This document shows, piece after piece, positions 1-10,407 of a stretch of DNA of 64,000 nt. The DNA is from Endocalyx cinctus. Lineage: Eukaryota; Ascomycota; Sordariomycetes; Amphisphaeriales; Apiosporaceae. The translations under genes and the position numbers were made by a program. The number at the start of each line of letters is the position of its first letter. The stretch's first letter is position 1. The notes below the pieces were generated by a model. It worked only from the letters and a program-made list of their open reading frames with translations, was not told the DNA's origin and made no database searches. The DNA lies in contig BCKC01000003.1 in the NCBI GenBank assembly GCA_001600455.1, positions 1,240,001 through 1,304,000 of the forward strand, in the 5' to 3' direction.

Positions 1-1328
1 TGAGGTGCTATTAGCTACTAAGCGAGTCGACCCCGATACGAAAGATAAGGAGTGCCGAACGCCGCTTTCGTGGGCTGCTAAGAGCGGGCACGAAGCCGTG
101 GTTAAGGTGCTATTAGCTACTAAGCGAGTCGACCCCAATACGAAAGATAAGAGGGGCCAAACGCCGCTTTCGTGGGCTGCTGAGAGCGGGCACGAAGCTG
201 TAGTTAAGCTGTTACTAACTACTGAGCNNNNNNNNNNNNNNNNNNNNNNNNNNNNNNNNNNNNNNNNNNNNNNNNNNNNNNNNNNNNNNNNNNNNNNNNN
301 NNNNNNNNNNNNNNNNNNNNNNNNNNNNNNNNNNNNNNNNNNNNNNNNNNNNNNNNNNNNNNNNNNNNNNNNNNNNNNNNNNNNNNNNNNNNNNNNNNNN
401 NNNNNNNNNNNNNNNNNNNNNNNNNNNNNNNNNNNNNNNNNNNNNNNNNNNNNNNNNNNNNNNNNNNNNNNNNNNNNNNNNNNNNNNNNNNNNNNNNNNN
501 NNNNNNNNNNNNNNNNNNNNNNNNNNNNNNNNNNNNNNNNNNNNNNNNNNNNNNNNNNNNNNNNNNNNNNNNNNNNNNNNNNNNNNNNNNNNNNNNNNNN
601 NNNNNNNNNNNNNNNNNNNNNNNNNNNNNNNNNNNNNNNNNNNNNNNNNNNNNNNNNNNNNNNNNNNNNNNNNNNNNNNNNNNNNNNNNNNNNNNNNNNN
701 NNNNNNNNNTGCTTCTGAGGGTCACGAGGCTGCAATTAAGCTATTATTAGCTACTGGACAAGTTGATCCCGATATAAAAGATATATACGGTCGGACGCCT
801 TTATCTTACGCTGCTTCTAAGGGTCACGAGGCTATAGTTAAGCTGTTACTAGCTACTGGACAAGTTGATCCCGATACGAAAGATAACCGTAACGGTCGGA
901 CGCCTTTATCTTACGTTGCTTCTGAGGGTCACGAGGCTGCAATTAAGCTATTATTAGCTACTGGACAAGTCGATCCCGATATAAAAGATATATACGGTCG
1001 GACACCTCTATCTTACGCTGCTTCTAAGGGTCACGAGGCTGCAATTAAGCTATTATTAGCTACTAAACAAGTCGATCCCGATATAAAAGATATATACGGT
1101 TGGACGCCTCTAATTTTCGCTGCCCATTTTGGGCACGAGGATATTGTGCGAACCTTGCTTCAAAATGGTGCTGATATAAATATAACTGATACTTCTGGAA
1201 CAACTGCGCTTGAAAGGGCGGCATTTAATGGTCGTGGGAAGGTAGAATCCCTGTTACTTACAAGTGGTGCTGTCGTATCTCCAGATTTCTATAAGTTCCA
1301 ACAATTGTTATTAGAGTTATGTAGGTAA
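1..1328 (+). CDS. Ankyrin-repeat protein, 3' part, interrupted by assembly gap
   Basis: The reading frame is already open at base 2, so the start lies outside the window. Before the gap (to 227) it encodes two ankyrin units with the pattern TPLSWAA-SGHEAVVKLLL. After the gap (711-1328) it encodes about five more, built around TPLSYAASKGHEAAIKLLL and VDPDIKDIYG, and it stops at 1326-1328. Units are about 33-35 residues. The last ones diverge (GADINITDTSGTTALERAA) and act as a capping unit before a short tail ending in ELCR. The frame before the gap does not match the frame after it, which is expected if the gap length is only an estimate. Ankyrin arrays mediate protein-protein contacts. In fungi, such near-identical arrays often sit at the C-terminus of NACHT/NLR-like proteins, but no N-terminal domain is visible here, so that role is only a possibility. 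Confidence 0.85.
228..709. other. Assembly gap (482 N) inside ankyrin repeats
   Basis: A run of N replaces part of the ankyrin array. Both flanks are near-identical repeat units, so the break is probably an unresolved repeat. Its true length and repeat number are unknown. Confidence 0.99.
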
Positions 1329-2195
1329 TACAAGCGATACTTAGCTACTTAATCAATTAATATAGTAGATCGTTAAAACAGTTATATGTTCATTACGGTA
1401 AATTTACTTTACGATATTAAAGGTCGGTACATCTTATTTAGCAAGTAATAATATCCTGTATTATTTACCGTAATAGTAATTGTTAGGATTGGCTTGTCTT
1501 CTTTACTGCTTGTCAGCTTGTTAGATGGTATTTAAGAGACAAGATGTAAGAATAAAACCATTCATTATCTGACTATCAAAGCATTATATGTACTCCTTAC
1601 TACGTGTATGTACATAGTATTACTACTTAAGTACCTACCTAGTGATAGTATTGTAGATGGGTTCTACCAGATGGCCATATAATGATTGATTGATCGATAT
1701 GTAAGAGTGATCGTGGTATAGTGAAAGTGGTGGCCTAATAATGCCCTACAGGCCCCATACTAGGTAGGTACTTAGGTATCTACTCCGTATATGTAAACCT
1801 TAAATTAAGGCGATAGGGCCCTACCTTTCTTAGTCACTAAAACCGGTAGTTTCATATTATTAGATATAATGAAATAGATTATGTAATTAAGGATAGTATT
1901 AGCTAAGGTCAATGTTAAGCATTCAGCCATTCAACAATTAATACAGACAACTTTACTTTGATATTAAGTATCCCACGAAATATTCAGTGCAATGCCACGT
2001 CGCATCCAGTTTTAGACATTATAATGATGAATTAAACGGGGTTTTCAAAGTCCTTTTTCATGATAACTAAGTTATATGTAAAAATACCCGACCCAATACT
2101 CATCCTCGACTCGACTAGACTCGACCCTTGTTCGTTCTGACAGAATAATCATCATCCAACTTTAACCAAATCCATTTGATTTTTATCCAGCGGCC
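1329..2195. other. Intergenic, AT-rich; 3' flank of ankyrin gene and EXO84 promoter
   Basis: No coding signal was seen. It contains several TACCTA/TAGGTA-type motifs (around 1630-1645 and 1760-1780). A short CGACTCGACTAGACTCGACC tract near 2106-2126 lies about 70 bases upstream of the EXO84 start and is a repeated TCGAC element of unknown role. Confidence 0.6.
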
Positions 2196-4357
2196 ATGTC
2201 TGAAGAGCGATATAAGATATCGCTTCGTAGCGGGCCTAAGAGGAAAGGGCGACCGACTATAAGCGCTCCGAAACAAATATCTAATCCTATACCCAACAAC
2301 GATGGTTCCCCAGCACCTAGGAATGTGGGTAGATCAATTGCTGCCGACGCACCCCTTCCTCGCCCACGCCCACCGCCCTCGACAGGCGGCGACAAGACAG
2401 GAGATCTTGTCAAACGAAGATACTCTACACGCTTCAATAACTTACCTGCTAACTTCGACGCCACCGCGCCACCAATTCCTACCCTTCCTAAGCTCGACGT
2501 CTCAAAATATGAACCACCACCAAAATCGCGCCCACCTCCATCACGTGGCGGCGGTACGCCTTCGGGGGCTACAGGGGGAGTTCCGCCTACTGTTGATCCG
2601 AGAGCTCTCCGCGATCCGAGATTAGCGGCCGATCAGTACGTTGCGAACATACTTAGCGATGCTACCGAAGACGAGATTAGAGACTACGAGATCGCCTTGC
2701 GAAAGCTTCGGACCAGAACCTCGACCGATTTACAGCAGAGTGTATACCAGAACCGTACGCAATTCATCAAAATCAGTAAAGAGGCTGAAAAATTGAAGAC
2801 GGAAATGCGAACTCTTCGCAACCTATTCAAGGAATTGGCGTCGAATACCACCGCTCTGAGAACTACGTCTTCAAATCAGAACAATTCCGGAGAATTCTCG
2901 ACCGGCCTGAGTAAAAGGGACAAGAGGAGCTCGGTAGCGGATAGAACGGCTCTATGGAACTCCCAGATGCAAGCGTTGTACAAAAATGTAGAGGGCTCCC
3001 AGAAATTCCTGCCTAACTCGCTAGGTAGGCATGTCGTCCAGAATGCGGGGCCTTGGATTGAACTCGATAATGCGACGTACAAGTCGAGACGATCGATGCA
3101 AATATTCCTGTTGAATGACCACCTACTCGTGGCGTCCCGAAGAAAGCGCAAAGTCGACAACCCGGCCGACACTCGTGGCCCAGCAACTAAGCTAGTGGCG
3201 GATCATTGTTGGCCGCTCCTAGATATCGAGGTGGTCGATATGGCAGCCACTAGCGAGTCTTATAGCGGCAGAAACAAGCTTGCCGATGCTATCATGGTCA
3301 GAGGAGTAGGGCAGGAATCGTTTATTTACAGGACGGAGAAAGCAGAAGACTCGGAGAAATCCACTCTGCTACTCAACATTAGAAAAGCGGTGGAGGAACT
3401 ACGTAAAGGTTTACAGTCCGAGATGGAGGCGAATAACAAGGCTAAAGAGACGATCAACTACTTTGCGTCTCGTGACCCCGGCCTCTTGCAGAAGACGGAG
3501 CTTTTAGAAACTTTGTCGGATATTAAAGACATGCTAATCGAGGTGGACGGAAAACAGCAGAACCTACGATGGGTAGAAGGACAGATGGATGAACTGGATA
3601 TTGACGTGGCGCTTCAACGGTTTGACCTCTCGGTTGACCGAGTAGAAAAACTAAAGAAGCTCGCACGCGGGTTGAAAAACAACGCGATCGCGCAGGACTT
3701 TATCAACTTCAAAGTCGAAGAGAGATGCTCGAAGCTGGCTGGTCTGATCACAAGAGAACTCGTGGACAATCACAGCGAACAGCAGAAAACGAAGCGTAAT
3801 GTCAGTTGGTTGAATAGGTTAGGCTTCGAGGATCAGGCAAGAGAAGCCTATCTCAAAGCTCGATCCGACTTGATTCAAAAACGGTCAAGGTACGTTATTC
3901 TCAAGAGAAAGAAGAAAAAATATATATTTCAAAATTCCGAAGGGCAACAAGACTAATAATATCTCATAATCCATGCAGGCAATGCATTTTCCAAGGCGAT
4001 CTTCACGTCTATATATGGCAGCTGTCATTCGTATATTTCAGCATCATCAGAAACACGGTCAGCTGCTTTCAGGGCTGCTTCCCGCAGGCGATGATGAGCG
4101 CGTGCGTGAAATGGGCGAAGGAAGAAGTGGACGCGTTCAACGGCTTGCTGGCGAGGCAGCTGAGCAGCACGGAGCGAGACGGCCTGGTGTGGAAGCAGTG
4201 CATGGAGAGGGCCAAGACGCACGCGAAGATGCTGGAGGAGGTGCACCTGGATTTTAGGGATCTGGTAGGCAAAGAGGTGTTGGTAAACGGTGTTTCCGAC
4301 AGCGCCGTTTCTAGTCCCGTAGCCACGGCTGCGCCGGTAGGACTTGGCTTGACATGA
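2196..4357 (+). CDS. EXO84: Exocyst complex component EXO84
   Basis: Two exons, 2196-3889 and 3979-4357, with an 89-bp intron (donor GTACGT, acceptor CAG). Together they encode 690 aa, a normal length for fungal Exo84. The N-terminus is a proline-rich disordered region (residues about 1-140). It is followed by an Exo84/Vps51-type helical segment (DQYVANILSDATEDEIRDYE, about 145-240) and a PH-like domain (GPWIELDNATYKSRRSMQIF onward, about 285-400). A helical C-terminal exocyst domain runs into exon 2, where splicing restores the conserved RQCIFQGDLHVYIWQLSFVY stretch. Exo84 is one of eight exocyst subunits that tether secretory vesicles at growth sites before fusion; in yeast it also has a reported link to splicing. 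The intron phase (2) and conserved sequence on both sides make the junction firm. The first ATG of the open frame is used. Confidence 0.95.
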
Positions 4358-5319
4358 TGTAGGACATGTATTATATTATACTATATTATATTATATTGTA
4401 CTATGATGAGTCTTTGTGTTGATCTAGAAATGTTTGAAAGAGTGAGATGTTTAGATGGACTATTTTTATATGTGTATGTACTTACCTACCTACCTAGGTA
4501 TATGATTGTATGAGGGTATACATTTGCTACCATGAAGAAGGGATAAAGAGATACGGTGAGAAGAGGTATGATTGGTTCATCTTATCGTAGTAAATATAGT
4601 GGGGAAATTCCATGAATGTTTGGTACTCAGGTACTGTACATAGTACCTAGACAGGTGCTGACAGGTACCTAAGATACTTACTAACTCCTTAGTACTTAGT
4701 ACTTAGAAATGAATTAGTTAGCGTATGATGACGGGCTTTGGGGGGCACCTAGCACCCTAGCAGGCCTAGGTATAATTGAAAACAACACCAGCATCATCCT
4801 CACCACAAAGCAGATCATTAATCCCTTTTTCGAAACGATATACCAAATATCATCAACCTAAATTGAGGAAGAAAAAAAACGTGACGATAATTTTATATTT
4901 GCATTTACATTTGAATTCGCGAAACTTCATCAACTCCTTTTATTACAATTACATCTGACTATTACGACCTTTTGTGATACCCAAACAATACAGGAGGAAG
5001 ATAATAATAATTAAAATAAAAATAAAAAAAGAGAGAAAAAAAAAAATAAATAAAATAAAATAAAGAAAGGAGGATTGAAGTAGGCTGGCAAAAGTCGCAT
5101 CATCATCATCACAAGAACGAACCCCACGCTCCCTGTCTTCCCCCCCAAAAAAAACCAACCCAAACCTATCTATATCCAGTTTTTCATTTAATCCTACAAA
5201 GCGTTAAAAAAAAAAGATCACTTATCGACCATAAGAATACTTTTCCTTTTCTTTTCGAAAACCGTTAAATAATAGACCCTTGAAGAATTAATCAATTAAA
5301 TCATCGCCCAACCTTCATC
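4358..5319. other. Intergenic: EXO84 3' flank and PP2A-C promoter/leader
   Basis: No gene seen. It carries TATTATATTATA runs just after the EXO84 stop (about 4368-4400) and several TACCTA/TAGGTACCTA motifs (4480-4500, 4638-4705, 4760-4772). A purine-rich A/G tract (about 5000-5075) is followed by a long leader up to the PP2A start. The leader ends in a favourable start context (CATCATGG). Confidence 0.6.
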
Positions 5320-6909
5320 ATGGATACCAACATGGAAGATGTTGGTCGGGTCCCTACCGATCTGGCACCTATTCCAGCCTCCGAACCTACTACTACTCCT
5401 ACCCTCGATGGCTGGATCGAGAGTCTTATGAATTGCAAGCAGCTTTCTGAGACTGACGTACAGAGACTTTGCGAGAAGGTCCGTGTTGTTGTTATTATCA
5501 TTATCGCCCGGCGTCATTTTCTTGGTTTATTGATTTATTCCTCGTTCTTTGTTTTTGTTTGCAACCTCGGAAATATTACATCACATATCATATTATATAC
5601 TATACCCCATCACGTACGTGCCGTACATAAAATACTGACATCTCAATTCTTTTCTAAATAGGCAAGGGAAGTTTTACAAGATGAATCCAACGTTCAGCCA
5701 GTGGTATGTTTTGATAAATTATTTCGACTTACTAGCCTACCCCTCCGACCTTCCCCCCCGGAAACCCATCATCATCGGTATCTCGACTAACCTACCCTCC
5801 ACCCAGAAATGCCCCGTGACGGTTTGCGGCGATATTCACGGTCAGTTCCACGACTTGATGGAGTTATTCAAGATCGGCGGCCCGAATCCCGATACCAACT
5901 ACCTATTTATGGGTACGTATAATATCCTTTACACCGAAATATATACACGCATCTTAAAATAGACCAGAATTGACGGTTGGAATCCAGGTGATTACGTTGA
6001 CCGAGGTTACTACTCGGTCGAAACCGTTACCTTGTTGGTAGCATTGAAGATACGATATCCTCAGCGTATCACCATCTTGCGAGGCAACCACGAGTCGAGA
6101 CAGATCACGCAGGTTTACGGTTTCTACGACGAATGCCTACGCAAGTACGGCAACGCCAACGTATGGAAGTTCTTCACCGACTTATTCGACTACCTACCCC
6201 TCACCGCCCTCATCGACAACCAAATCTTCTGTCTTCACGGCGGTCTATCGCCCAGCATCGACACCCTTGATAACATCAGAGCTCTCGACCGAATCCAGGA
6301 AGTACCCCACGAGGGACCTATGTGCGACCTACTGTGGTCCGACCCTGACGATCGATGCGGTTGGGGTATAAGCCCTCGCGGAGCTGGCTACACCTTCGGC
6401 CAGGACATCTCGGAAGCGTTCAACCATAATAACGGCCTGACGCTGATCGCACGTGCGCATCAGCTGGTTATGGAAGGATACAACTGGTCACAAGATAGAA
6501 ACGTTGTAACCATATTCTCTGGTCAGTATCTCTTTCCTCGACATAACAACGACGGACTCTGCGGGATCCCGAAGCTAATTACCGGGTTTTATAGCTCCCA
6601 ACTACTGCTACAGATGTGGTAACCAGGCGGCTATTATGGAAATCGATGAACATCTCAAATACACATTGTAAGTAATCGATCATCTTGACATTCGTCTTGA
6701 AACCTTCAAAATCTCCGAAAATAGATGCTAAGATCTTTTTTTTTTTTTTTTTTTACACAGCCTGCAATTTGATCCTTGCCCACGAGCTGGAGAACCCATG
6801 GTTTCCCGACGTAAGTTTTGCCCATCAAACTCGGTTTGACCAAAATAGTACGGCGTCTGTATTGACTTGTCTTCCCTCCCCCACAGGTACTCCGGATTAC
6901 TTCCTCTAA
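5320..6909 (+). CDS. pphA: Serine/threonine protein phosphatase 2A catalytic subunit
   Basis: Seven exons: 5320-5478, 5662-5703, 5807-5912, 5988-6521, 6595-6667, 6761-6810 and 6887-6909, encoding 328 aa. All phases agree and each junction falls in conserved PP2A sequence. The metallophosphatase motifs are present in order: [17 protein letters not shown] (created by the splice at 5912/5988), [10 protein letters not shown], the [10 protein letters not shown] loop, and [12 protein letters not shown]. The last exon encodes TPDYFL, the PP2A-specific C-terminus. In the family this tail is carboxymethylated on the terminal Leu and controls B-subunit binding. PP2A is the main cytoplasmic and nuclear Ser/Thr phosphatase, working with a scaffold A subunit and exchangeable B subunits in cell-cycle and morphogenesis control. 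The tail and the [16 protein letters not shown] segment favour PP2A over PP4 or PP6. The second and last exons are only 42 and 23 nt, so gene finders may miss them. Confidence 0.95.
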
Positions 6910-7924
6910 GCTTAGGGCTTTTTCAGATGAGTTCTTGGTCTAGTCGTGAAGTGAGCACAAGGCCCGGAGCCCAGCAGCTCGAAGGATTTTAGGAATCTGG
7001 TCATTAGCGCCTGACCTAGCTTCTATTTATAATCTTGTCATTGCAAAAGCCCCGGGGGCCCATGAAAAAAAGACTGTGTGGATAGATAGGTTGGACGTGT
7101 GTGTGTATGCGTGCGTGTTCTTGCGTGGCCTGACTTATCTGAAACTTGACATACAAATACTGGATTCAGTACAGTATACACGACAAACGATAGAAGACAC
7201 CGGGAAGATAAAAAGGGGACCCTATATTCCCGGGGTTACTTTCTAATTTGATGTACGACTATATGATAATTGTTGCTCAATGACGGAAAGATAAACAGTC
7301 GGGGAAGGGCCTCGCTTTTCCTACCCCTTGCTCCCTTTTTAGGAAATTTGGAGAGGGAAGAAGGGGGGAGAGAGAGAGGGATGAATAGGTGCTGGCTAGA
7401 AGAGAGATGTCCCTGTTCTCGATTACCTCATGGTAGAAAAAGCAAATGAAGAAAAAATTGTTTAACCCTTTGCTAGCTTTTGGCTATTTGTGAATCAGCT
7501 ATCAGATATATTTCTTATGAATATCGGTGCCTGAGAATATATTATGGGTTCAAATCCTAGAACCAAAGATTTGGTTCATAAATCTGTCTTTCTCGTTCGA
7601 AATATAATCTTGCAGCTAACTGAAATTACTTTCTATCAGGTAAAATGAATCTCTACGACAAGTAGGGTGAAATAGAACACATAAATCTAGCAACAGAACT
7701 TTAGTAATCTGATGGATAGATAGGTTTTAGATCATAAAGAATGAGGCTGATATTTGATAATTACGTATATACAGATATGAAAACCGAGAGAGATTTAACC
7801 TGTGACAATCGAAAAGCGAGAACGACATGAAATATAAAAAGCAAAACTTAGTTCATCGTAATCCCATTTTCCCTTTCGGGCTTTACCTGATCTTCCATCA
7901 CCTATCCTTATTTCCTTCTCCCTC
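6910..7924. other. Intergenic between convergent PP2A-C and 7-helix protein genes
   Basis: The flanking genes converge, so this holds two 3' regions. A GT-rich stretch (about 7097-7115) and a purine-rich block (about 7350-7382) are visible. GGGTTCAAATCCTAGAACC at about 7546 resembles a tRNA T-arm, but no cloverleaf can be built around it. No gene seen. Confidence 0.6.
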
Positions 7925-10407
7925 TCATCCCGTGCCAGACTCTCCCGTCTCCGCATCGTGGTTCCTAAAAGGCCAGCAAGCGTCCTGACCTCGCCCGGGG
8001 GAGCGTCCGAGGCTCTGCTCGCTGCTGTTCATCCCGCCTTGGCGAAAGCCCCAATAATCATCGCGACGGTCGCGATGCTCATTTTCATGTTCATCGTCTC
8101 GCTGCGGAACGGGCGACGAAGGAAGAGAGGTGGTCAAGATTGGGTTAGCTTCCGTCGTTGACGTGTTTGCTGCTGGAGCCGCAGAAGGAGACGAAGCAGA
8201 CGCAGAAGCAGACGCGGGCGCGGGAGGAGAAGCAGGAACGGAAGCAGAAGCAGAAGGAGAAGTAGAACCGGGGAAGTGCCAGGATATGTTGCTCACCGGT
8301 CTCGGCGTGGGTAAGAGGATGGAGTTGGAGTTGTTAGTGTTATTAGTATTATTGTTATTATTATCGTCAACGTCGGCATTTTTGGCGCGCGAGTCCATAT
8401 TAGCGCGGCCTCCTCCGTCGTTAGGATAAGGGTTCCTGTTGTTATTATTATTCGTATTATCGTCCTCGTCCTCGCCATCGTCCGAAGAAGCGGAAGAGTA
8501 AAACGAGGAGGCGAAAGAGAGCATGCTGCGCCGACCCCGACCGCGGGTAGTAGGCGGCGTACGAGCGGGAGGAGTCACGGCGGCCGGCAGGGGGGGTATA
8601 TCGGGCAAGATCAGCTCGGGAAAGAGATCGCCGTCCTGATCGTCCCCGACCCTCGTCTCGGCCGATAACCGACGGGAGGAGACCCAGCCGGAAGAATCCG
8701 CGCCGCCGCCGCCGCTTAGGACGAAGGTGGTTCTCGACGACGGCGTCGTCGCCGGCGGTACCGAGGGCGTGAACGAGTACAGCGAAGGCGTCGACGAGGT
8801 GAGCGCGTGGATCATCATCGCCTCCTCGACGCTCACGAGACCCTGACCTTCGCGACCTTTCTCCGTCACGCCCGCTTCCGCGGTCTCCTTTTCGATATCC
8901 TTGCCGCCGCCGTCCCGGAACAGGGCCGGCACGGGCGGGACGGGGAACTCCTGGTGCTGCTCCTCGTCGCCGACCAGGTCGACCGAGGAGCGCGCCACGA
9001 TGGTCCGGTCCGACTGCATCGTCTCGCGCTTCCGCTTCTTGCCTTCCTTGTCCATCCTCTTCTCCTCTTCCTCTTTTTCTTCCTGGCTCGCCGATCGCCA
9101 TACCGAGGATGAGTCGCCCTCGACTCCTTCCCCTTCTTCTGCTTCGCCCAAGCGACGCCGGATATTCTTGACGTCGTAGTCGCCCGGCCCTTTGGCGCCG
9201 TCGGGGACGACGAAGCGCCGGTCGAACCGCCACACGAGGTAGGTGACGGCGACGAGGAGGTCCGTCACGTAGTTGAAGCAGTAGTAGCACGCGACCGAGT
9301 GGTACCAAGCCGGGTCCCTGGCGGGTCTGGTCGGGGCGTAGTTGACGGCGACGCGGAAGCACGCTCCGGCCGTGGCGATGAGGGCGGTCGTTAATACTAA
9401 AGAAACCTTGGCGCGCCACCTGCCTTCGCCGAACTTCTCGATGTGAAAGCGACGCGGCGCCAGCAGGGAACCCAAAACGACGGGGACGGGAAGGAAGGCG
9501 AGGAAACACATGTACGTCCCCGCTACGAGCTGGACGACGTGGTCGGAGCGCCGGACGGACGGGTCGAGCGTGTAGAAGCTCTGGACCGTCACGACGATGA
9601 CCATGATCAGGCTCGCGACGGCGCTGGCCACGAGGACCTTGAGGAGCGCGTTCGAGGCCGCGTGCCAGCCGACGGTCGGGTGGTAACCCCGGACGATCCT
9701 TTGGGTTAAGAACAAGTTGACGATAAAAACGAGGACGCTGCCGGTCTGCGTCAAGATCCCCGAAGCGATCGCGAGGCGGACCACGGTAGTGTGCGAGGCC
9801 CAGGCCATGCGCACCGAGAGGGCGACCGAGCGCAGGAGGCAGAGGGCGAACATCAAGCCCGAGAACATGAACTTCCGTCGCCCCGTGCGGCGGTTCCGCT
9901 GCAGGATCGCCATGTGCGAGGCCGCGGTCGCGACGAAGAGGGCGAGCAGGACGGCCGCTATGGGGTCGTCTACGCGGATGTCGGGCAGGCCGCCTAGGAG
10001 GGCGGTCGTGGGTCGGTAGGGCGGTCCTGATGTGAGAGCGCCGGTAGCCTAAGAAAAGAACGATTTGTTTTGGTTTTTGAGTTCATGTCAGTCTTCTTCT
10101 TCTTTCTAATTTGTTTTCCCTTTTTTTTTGTTCTTTTTTTGCCTTTCTTCTCCCGCCTCCTTTCCCTGTGTCTCTAGGACCAAGGTGAAAGGGTGAAAAA
10201 GAAAATGGATAAGAAACATACCGCGTTAGGGGTTGGAGTGGGAGTGAGTATAAGCGGAGGGTCCGTTGACGTCGAAGAAGTCGTCGTAGGAAGGAGGAAA
10301 ATGGACGAAGACGACGAGGTCGTCGCCGTTGTCGCCGTCTTATTTCCCGTCATCGTGTTGTTTGCGGCCAGAGCTACCCATCTTCCTGCTACCATAGACG
10401 ACGCCAT
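7925..10407 (-). CDS. Seven-helix membrane protein, DUF3112-like, with long low-complexity tail
   Basis: Two exons on the minus strand, 10407-10222 and 10048-7925. They are joined by a 173-bp intron (donor GTATGT, acceptor TTAG) and encode 769 aa. The N-terminal 85 residues are Thr/Ser-rich with an NNT glycosylation site. Seven hydrophobic segments follow at roughly 90-112, 121-146, 150-180, 195-222, 232-259, 275-300 and 312-340. The last ends in YLVWRFDRRFVVPDG, which resembles the fungal DUF3112 integral-membrane family. The remaining ~420 residues are cytoplasmic-looking low complexity: acidic, Lys/Arg-rich, poly-Asn and Ala/Ser/Pro-rich. The topology is receptor-like, but no known GPCR signature is seen and no function is established for this family to my knowledge. 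The chosen ATG gives MASSMVAGRW. The family call is moderate; the membrane topology is clear. Confidence 0.75.

Noticed and set aside
7540..7570. T-arm/B-box-like sequence GGGTTCAAATCC suggesting a tRNA
   Set aside because: No matching acceptor stem, D-arm or anticodon arm could be built in the 70 bases upstream.
8457..9509. 350-codon minus-strand frame overlapping the 7-helix gene
   Set aside because: An Arg/Gly-rich shadow frame produced by the high GC content of the real gene in another phase.
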